This document shows positions 56,645 to 64,000 of a stretch of DNA of 64,000 nucleotides, piece by piece. Location of the stretch: NCBI GenBank assembly GCA_029817715.1, contig JARUPY010000538.1, forward strand, positions 7,626,001-7,690,000, written 5' to 3'. The first letter of the stretch is position 1, and every line of letters starts with the position of its first letter. The notes below the pieces were generated by a model. That model was given only the letters and a program-made list of their open reading frames with translations. It did no database searches and was not told where the DNA came from. This stretch comes from Melastoma dodecandrum (taxonomy: Eukaryota; Streptophyta; Magnoliopsida; Myrtales; Melastomataceae). The position numbers and the translations under genes were made by a program.

Positions 56645-58143
56645 TATGGTATCAGAGCGTCCGTAAATCGATTTAGGATCGAATATCGTATGAACCTTGC
56701 CCGTGGGTTTGCTTGGATCCATGTTCTGTGACGTCCTTGGTTTGATTGTATACCCTGAAGCTTTGTTGATGCTTAATCGTGGTTACCGTGGGAATGTTTG
56801 TCTTACTGTGGAACGAGGGAAGTTGAGTCATATGATTTCTGTTTCGATTGTTGGGATTTCGAAGTGATCTTAAAAATAATTGATTTATCCTTGGGTGATT
56901 CTTTTCAGGGTTTTCTATCGCACAATGGTTCAAGTCTTTGGATGTCAGCCTTTCCTTTCATTCCTAATCATCCCCACGAGCTGATATCCCCAATCCCAAA
57001 GCACCCTTCTCGTCCTTCCTTTTCCCATTGATTTCCTCCAATATTCTTTTCCATCTACCCTTGCCCTTCGATCACTAACGACAACGTGGGGAGACGAAGT
57101 AGTTCCCCTTTTCCTCGTTTAGAAACTCTCACGAGTCGGGCTCCGTTCCCCGAATGCCAAAAGTTTGAATTTTTACAACCGGCTTGTGTGCGACTGGGTA
57201 ACGCGTCTTTGCTAGTCACGTGCTCTATGATTCTGAATGGGTTCGAAAATGTGGTTGTCTGTGGGTGGCGTATAGAAGTGAAGGACAAAGGGGTTTCCGC
57301 CCTGGTTGTTGGCGTAGTCGGCGAAACCCCGAGCAGCGGAGAATGGACAGGAAGCGTGATCATGCTCGAGAGGTCTATTGGTTGTTGGCCAGTGAGGAAT
57401 GTCCATGAATTCCGTAAACCGTTCTTGTGCAAGACGGCAACATCAAGTCTGTGCCATGAGATTGCGGGTGATGAGATTGCGGGTGTCTGCACGTGTGATT
57501 GTAATTTCTGATCCCTTGAATTTTTGTGAATGCATCAATGATTTGGGCAACCTGTGGCCCTTTGTCTCGGTGGTTGTCCTTCATGATTGTGAATTTGCTT
57601 GATCGATGATTGGTCCCGGGCGGTTGAGCATGAGAAGGACTTGGGTTAGAACCTTGGGAAATGATGATGGTGGCTATGTCGGGGTTGCCATATGCCCATT
57701 CACGAATGGAAACGAGCGATGCCCACGGGTGGTCGTGGTTCATTCTGTGCGGAATTTCAGCCTTCCGCCTCTGCATACACATAATGGTTTGAATGCTTGG
57801 ACTACTGTGCCTGCCTGGATGGTTGCTGAGTTGTGTCCCATGGGTTATGGATGCATCATTGAGATTGAGAATCATTACTCTAACTATTGTGATTGGCTAC
57901 GCTCCTATGTTTAATTTTCACGGTGACTTCAAAGATGAAAGTGGATATGGGGCTCTGAGGTAATGAATTGAAAATTGGGGATTTGTGAATTGTTGGTACT
58001 TGGTCAGTTTGACAATTTTTGTTTATTTATTATTCTCTACTACTCTCTGATGGATTGCTTCTACGGTTGAACTGTAGTTTATCCTAGAATTCCCTGAAAT
58101 GATGAGCGTGGGTGAGAGTTGTGATTTTTTAATCTGATGGTTG
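56645..58143 (+). other. Internal region of a retroelement without recognised coding
   Basis: Open frames up to 166 codons on both strands (for example 57086-57511 plus, 57375-57875 minus) show no gag or pol motif. A 17-base phrase GATGAGATTGCGGGTG is doubled at about 57465-57490. The region ends where the next gypsy element inserts. It may be a LARD/TRIM-like non-autonomous element whose other LTR is beyond the window, or a truncated one. Confidence 0.4.
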
Positions 58144-58981
58144 TGATACGGGGACGGCAAGGAATAGATGATTCCTAAACCGAAAATGAATGGGGACGTC
58201 ACTGAAAAGTGTGCGGAATGGAGTGACGCTCGGTATGGACGGAAAGTGTGTGGGGTAGGCGGCTGAATGATAAAAAGGAGGGGTTGAGATCAACCTCCAC
58301 GGATACAGATGCACCACCGTGAAAGAAGACTCGGGTAGACTCGTTTGACCGTGGATACAGATACACCACCACGAACAAGACGAGGGCGAGGCACAACACG
58401 GAGGATACAGATACACCACCACCGGTTGATACACTCTACTCAATCCGCACTTGGAAATCCACCAAATGAAGAACGAGGTTTGAAGGAGAATCCACTCACT
58501 TCGGATAAAAGACACTAAGTCTGATAAGGGTTTATAATTTGATTAAAAGCTGTCCTGCAAATGAGTACAGGGTGCCCATTATATAGGGAACACCTGAAAA
58601 AGAACTTAAATGCACGAAATGAACCTAGGCTAGGTGCAAGGCAAGATTCATGGACGGGCCATAAATGGCTTATTGGTAATGCAACAAAGTAAATGCAAAA
58701 CATGAATGACAAATGCATGAATGAGGAATGCGAATTGATTCAGCTTCTTTGAGGCTCTTCATCTTCGAGACTCTTGGCTTGGCCGACTCTTCGTTGCTCA
58801 GTCGCTGATGATCGCAAGTCGCATCGACTTGAGTCGCATTCGTCGACTTGAGTCGCACTCGTCAAGTCGACGCCAAGTCGCAAGTCGCACTTGTCAAGTC
58901 GACGCCAAGTCGCAAGCGAGTAAGGTGACGCCTCTCTTGCTGCGCGTCGACGGGGATAAGTTGTCGTCCGTCTTTGTATCA
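58144..58981 (-). repeat. 3' LTR of the second gypsy copy
   Basis: On the plus strand it runs from TGATACGGGGACGG to CTTTGTATCA, 838 bp. Its subrepeats (GTCGCATCGACTTGAGTCGC and relatives, 58812-58920) differ in arrangement from those of the intronic copy. Confidence 0.92.
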
Positions 58982-61900
58982 TCCTCCCCTTGTTGAAAAG
59001 AGTTTGTCCTCAAACTCTCGTCGTCGTCATCCTCCACAAATGGCATGAGATCCTGGACGTTGAATGTGGCAGAAACTCCATAGTCACCTGGAAGATCAAT
59101 TTTGTAGGCGTTGTCATTGATGCGCTCGACGATCTTGAATGGTCCTTCTGCGCGCGGCATTAGCTTGTTCTTCTTCTTGCCTGGGAATCGATCCTTGCGC
59201 AAATGAATCCAAACTAAGTCTCCTGGCTGAAATATCTTCACTCTTCTTCCGCGATTGGCTCTTTCTGTGTAACGTTGATTGGCCTTCTCGATCTGCGCTC
59301 GAGTCCTCTCATGGAGCAATCGCATCTCCTTAACGCGCTCCTCAGCATCTCGGCTAACTGATCTCATATCGCTCGCAGGCATTAGTTCAACAGGGACTAA
59401 AGGATTGAGCCCGTAAACTACCTGGAAGGGTGATGACTTCGTTGTCGAACTTGGGGCTCGATTGTATGCGAACTCAGCATGGGCAAGCTTGATGTCCCAA
59501 TCCTTCTGGTTCTTCGAGACCAAGGTTCGAAGGATTGCAGCCATAGTGCGATTGACAACCTCCGTTTGTCCATCGGTTTGCGGATGATAAGCTGTGCTGA
59601 ATACAAGCTTCGTTCCCAACTTGTGCCACAGTGTCTTCCAAAAGTAGCTTAGGAACTTCGTGTCGCGATCTGAAACGATCGACTTGGGTACTCCATGCAA
59701 CCTTAGCACTTCTCGAAAGTACAAATCTGCTACGTTGGTCGCATCGTCCGTTTTCTGACATGGGATGAAGTGTGCCATCTTCAAAAATCGGTCGACCACT
59801 ACCATGATCGAATCCTTTCTTCGTTGCGTTCTTGGCAATCCTAGTACAAAATCCATACTCACATGTTCCCATGGTCGCTCTGGGACGGGCAATGGAGTGT
59901 AGAGACCCTGAGGTTGGACACGGCTCTTCGCTTGCTGGCAAGTCGCACATCTCGCGATTAGTCCTCGCACTTGCTTCTCCATTCGAGGCCAATAGAAATG
60001 CTCTTGTAGCATTGCCAGCGTCTTGTCAACTCCAAAATGTCCAGCGATTCCTCCTCCATGGACTTCTCGTATAAGTAGCTCTCTCGTCGAACTCCTTGGA
60101 ATGCATAGCTTAGAGTCGCGAAATAAAAATCCATTCACCTGGTGGAATCGATCGATGGCTTGCTGGGCGCACTGGACGAAGATTGCTCCAAAATCTTCAT
60201 CGTCCTTGTACAACTCCTTCAAATACCCAAACCCAATCAGCTTTGTCTCCATCGCAGAAAGTAAAATCATTTTCCTCGAGAGAACATCTGCGACTACATT
60301 CTTCGCGCCTGGTTTGTGCTTCAAGACAAAGTTAAATGCTTGTAGAAACTCTACCCACTTCGCATGTCGGCGACTAAGCTTGTGCTGACCATTGATGTAC
60401 TTGAGAGCTTCATGATCGGTGTGCAACACAAACTCTCTGGGGAGCAAGTAATGACTCCAAGTTTCGAGTACTCGAACAATTGCTAAGAACTCCTTGTCAT
60501 ATGTCGAGTAGTTCAATTTGGCGCCATTAAGCTTCTCGCTGAAATAAGCGATGGGCCTTCCCTCCTGCAGCAAAACTCCTCCAATTCCTACTCCCGATGC
60601 ATCACATTCCACTTCGAACATCTTCGCAAAGTCGGGTAAAGCTAGAACTGGGGCTGCGCTTAGACACTCCTTCAGTCGCTCGAAACTAGCTTGTGCGACT
60701 GGTGTCCACTCGAATTTGTCTCCCTTCAAACATTCGGTGAGTGGGGTTGCGATTGAGCTAAATCCTTGAATGAACCTCCGATAGAACGACGCCAAGCCAT
60801 GGAAGCTGCGAACGTCATGGAAACTCCTTGGAGACGGCCACTCCTTGATCGCTTCAATCTTGCTCTCGTCCACCTTAATTCCTTCTGCTGAGACGACAAA
60901 TCCAAGAAATATTAAACTCGGTTGGAAGAACTCACATTTCTTGAGATTTCCATATAGCTTTTCCTCCCGAAGTGTGTTGAACACAGCTCGCAAATGATTA
61001 ATATGCTCCTTATTGCTCCGGCTGTAGACAAGAATATCGTCGAATTAGACGACCACAAACTTCCCCATGAATGGTCGCAAGACATGGGTCATTAGTCGCA
61101 TGAACGTGCTGTGCGCGTTTGACAATCCAAATGGCATCACCAACCACTCGTACAACCCGTACTTAGTCTTGAAGGCTGTCTTCCACTCGTCGCCTTCTTT
61201 CATCCGGATCTGGTGATAACCACTTCGCAAATCCACTTTGGAAAACACCTGCGCTCCATGCAACTCATCCAACATATCATCCAGTCGAGGGATAGGAAAG
61301 CGATACTTTACTGTGATTTTGTTGATCGCTCGACTGTCCATGCACATTCTCCATGTGCCATCCTTCTTCGGCACCAATATGGCTGGAACCGAACATGGGC
61401 TCAAACTCTCTCGAACTGATCCCTTGTTGACAAGCTCGTCGACTTGCCTCTGCAACTCCTTTGCCTCCTCTGTGTTGCAACGATAGGCTGGTCTATTTGG
61501 TAGCGACGCCCCTGGAACCATGTCGATTTGATGTTGGATGCTCCGCATCGGTGGTAATTCGACTGGTACTCCTCAAGAATGGAAGCGGCCTGAGGATGGC
61601 TCGTCGCTTGACCTGGAGCGGATTCGACAAGAACCACAAAATAAGCCTTCTCACCTTCTTGAATCGCTCGAACTAGTTGAACTCCCTTGAGAGGCTGATC
61701 GCTAAGTCGATCCTGGGTTGCGATTGTAGGCTGACTAGTGAGGGGCATCAAAGTGACCTTCTTCTCTCCGATGTGGATGGAATACGTATTGTGATACCCG
61801 TCGTGTTGCGCGCGTCAATCAAACTGCCACGGTCTCCCTAATAGTAGGTGGCACGCATCCATAGGAATGACGTCGCAAGCGACTTCATCCTGGTAGCTCT

Positions 61901-63212
61901 TCCCAATGGAAAATGGAACTCGCGCTCGCTGGGTGACTCGAACGTCACTCTCCTTGTTGAGCCATTGTAAACGGTAAGGATGTGGGTGCGCTTCGATGGG
62001 CAACGTCAGCTTTTCAACCATCGTCCTTGACACGGCGTTGGTGCAGCTACCACTATCCACAATCACCAAACATACCTTTCCTGCGACTGTGCACCTAGTA
62101 TGGAAGATGCTCTCCCTTTGACTTTCCTCTTTCGCCGGTGTAACACTTAAAGCCTTTCGGACGACCAACAACTCTCCTTCTTCCGGATACTCCTCTATCT
62201 CTTCGGCATCCCAAACAGGGTCGGCGTTCTCCTCGAGCTCTTCTTCTTCATCAGATAACTCTCTGATGACAACGTTCCTTCTCGTCGGACACTCAGAAGC
62301 CATGTGCCCAACTCCTTGACACTTGAAACATCGTCGAATGATGTTTCGTTCGTGCGATTTGACTTCAGGTCTTGTAGTCGACGGTGGGGCTCTCTGCGAT
62401 GTCGTTGTTGACGGCGGCTTCGCCTGTGAGCTACTCCCCTTGTTGAAAGGCGCGGCCTTTACAAATGGGCGGGTAGTCGCTCTCCTCGCTTGCTGCTGCT
62501 CCACCTTGTGCGCCAATGCTCGCACATCGTTGAAACTCCAATATTGTTGTAGGTCAACGGCATCTGCGATTTGGGGCTTAAGTCCTCGAAGATACCTGGC
62601 AATGGTTTGCTCTGGGGCCTCTTGGACATCACATTGCAGCAACAGTCTCTCGAACTCCCATGTATACTCCGATACACTTGAGACTTGTTGTAGCGACTGC
62701 AATTTGAGGTAGAGATCTCGTCGATGATGCTCCGGTAGAAATCTCTTCGTCATGGCCCTCTTCATTTTTGACCACGTACGAATTTTATCACGCCCTTCCC
62801 TACGGCGCTGCTGGTTGGTGTTCTCCCACCACAAACTCGCGTACTTCTTTAATTTCAAGGCAGCCACTTTCACCTTTCGATCCTCGGGCACTTCCTCGTA
62901 ATCAAAGATGCGCTCCACGGTGTGCATCCAATCGATGAACTCGTTGGGGTCCAAGTTTCCTTCGAACTCCGGAATCTGAACGCTCATCGTCGGGGCTCTC
63001 CTCTCCTGCCTACGATACTCCGGTGAAGATCCTCGTTGAGACTCCTCCCGCCATGGGTTCTCCTCTTCATCGCTCTCTATTCGACTGCGGGAAGTCGATG
63101 CATGGTGTGTCCGTAACGACTGTAGTTGCTGTTGAAGATCGGCTATCTGCTCCTCAAGCCGAGCAACTTGTGCTTCGTCTAGATTCATACCGCGTTGAAA
63201 TCTTCCGGCCAT
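58894..63212 (-). pseudogene. Gypsy gag-pol polyprotein of the second copy, multiply broken
   Basis: Gag-protease is open from ATG 63212 down to TGA 61815-61817, just after the protease-distal block LLLGRPWQFD. Gag lacks the stop found in the intronic copy. A 25-bp deletion near 61569 between two CTCCT words shifts the frame before reverse transcriptase. At 61045-61047 the Tyr codon of the catalytic FDDIL motif is a stop (VVV then stop then FDDIL). From 60993 to 58894 the rest of reverse transcriptase, RNase H and integrase is open (699 codons). The lesions make this copy defective. Confidence 0.9.
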
Positions 63213-63330
63213 TGACAACCTAGCGCTCTGATAGATCGGCTATCTGCTCCTCAAGCCGAGCAACTTGTGCTTCGTCTAGATTCATACCGCGTTGAAATCT
63301 TCCGGCCATTGACAACCTAGGGCTCTGATA
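63137..63330 (-). repeat. 97-bp tandem duplication spanning PBS edge and gag start
   Basis: 63137-63233 and 63234-63330 are almost identical (one visible difference, TAGCGCTC versus TAGGGCTC). Each copy holds a gag ATG. The copy next to the LTR carries the complete primer-binding site, and its ATG opens a ~29-codon frame that ends at a stop after EEQIADLSER, an upstream ORF before the main gag. Confidence 0.9.
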
Positions 63331-63335
63331 CCAAG

Positions 63336-64000
63336 ATGATACGGGGACGGCAAGGAATAGATGATTCCTAAACCGAAAATGAATGGGGACGTCACTGAAA
63401 AGGGTGCGGAATGGAGTGACGCTCGGTATGGACGGAAAGTGTGTGGGGTAGGCGGCTGAATGATAAAAAGGAGGGGTTGAGATCAACCTCCACGGATACA
63501 GATGCACCACCGTGAAAGAAGACTCGGGTAGACTCGTTTGACCGTGGATACAGATGCACCACCACGAACAAGACGAGGGCGAGGCACAACACGGAGGATA
63601 CAGATACACCACCACCGGTTGATACACTCTACTCAATCCGCACTTGGAAATCCACCAAATGAAGAACGAGGTTTGAAGGAGAATCCACTCACTTCGGATA
63701 AAAGACACTAAGTCTGATAAGGGTTTATAATTTGATTAAAAGCTGTTGTGCAAATGAGTACAAGGTGCCCATTATATAGGGAACACCTGAAAAAGAACTT
63801 AAATGCACGAAATGAACCTAGGCTAGGTGCAAGGCAAGATTCATGGACGGGCCATAAATGGCTTATTGGTAATGCAACAAAGTAAATGCAAAACATGAAT
63901 GACAAATGCATGAATGAGGAATGCGAATTGATTCAGCTTCTTTGAGGCTCTTCATCTTCGAGACTCTTGGCTTGGCCGACTCTTCGTTGCTCAGTCGCTG
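63336..64000 (-). repeat. 5' LTR of the second gypsy copy, cut by the window end
   Basis: It starts TGATACGGGGACGG and matches 58144 onward closely for the 665 bases visible. Confidence 0.92.

Larger units (their letters stand above)
58144..64000 (-). mobile_element. Second copy of the gypsy family, incomplete at the window edge
   Basis: It has the same family, orientation and gene order as 47310-53237. One LTR is 58144-58981. The other starts at 63336 and runs past the window end, so the right target site cannot be seen; the left flank is GGTTG. The two copies share most of their sequence but differ by several lesions, so they are separate insertions rather than a segmental duplication of one. 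Confidence 0.93.

Noticed and set aside
57086..57875. Possible host gene on either strand downstream of the ASI1-like gene
   Set aside because: Several overlapping medium ORFs occur on both strands with no shared frame logic and no recognisable domain. It sits inside a retroelement interior.
1..64000. CRISPR arrays, bacterial operons, tRNA or rRNA genes
   Set aside because: None seen. Tandem arrays in the window are transposon subrepeats, and no cloverleaf or rRNA core phrase was recognised.

Overview
This window looks like nuclear DNA of a flowering plant, most likely a woody eudicot; I cannot name the species. The evidence is Ty1/copia and Ty3/gypsy LTR retrotransposons with plant-type primer-binding sites, a FAR1-type Mutator transposase, remains of an LRR receptor kinase and of an NLR resistance gene, and a spliced BAH+RRM gene with short GT-AG introns. 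It is a transposon-dense interval with one recognisable host gene.

Layout. Positions 42-5510 hold the 5' LTR, gag and broken pol of a copia element truncated in reverse transcriptase. Positions 6102-7372 hold the start of an LRR receptor-like kinase split by an 861-bp solo LTR. Positions 8345-11840 form a long inverted repeat of unknown nature. Positions 12505-24391 are the most unusual block: a roughly 11.9-kb Mutator-like element (MULE) whose long terminal inverted repeats are packed with a TTAGTAC/GTACTAA palindrome. It carries an intact 705-codon transposase, a 12-exon Ulp1-like (C48) cysteine protease gene, and two tandem paralogues of a protein family I do not recognise. Positions 24690-26638 are an NLR fragment cut off by a gypsy-type element (26639-32055). 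That element kept gag but lost pol, and carries a plant mobile domain (PMD) ORF on the opposite strand. Positions 32120-35711 hold a dead MULE fragment and a dead gypsy gag/protease fragment. A MITE sits at 37329-37907.

Positions 38913-55779 hold a host gene of 10 coding exons encoding a BAH domain and an RRM, with a C-terminal signature like Arabidopsis ASI1/IBM2. Arabidopsis ASI1 binds RNA and chromatin and is needed for full-length transcription through introns containing heterochromatic transposons. Here the gene itself has a complete 5.9-kb gypsy element (47310-53237, perfect TGATG target duplication) in an intron, so the gene is potentially a target of its own product. Its third coding exon holds a one-base frame break and its RRM has an internal deletion, so whether it still encodes a full-length protein is open.

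Positions 56096-58143 hold an LTR plus primer-binding site of another retroelement without recognisable coding. Positions 58144-64000 hold a second copy of the gypsy family found in the intron. It has several lesions and a duplicated primer-binding-site/gag-start segment, and it runs off the window.

All exon structures were read by eye from splice consensus, reading phase and family resemblance. Identities were recognised from motifs, not from searches.
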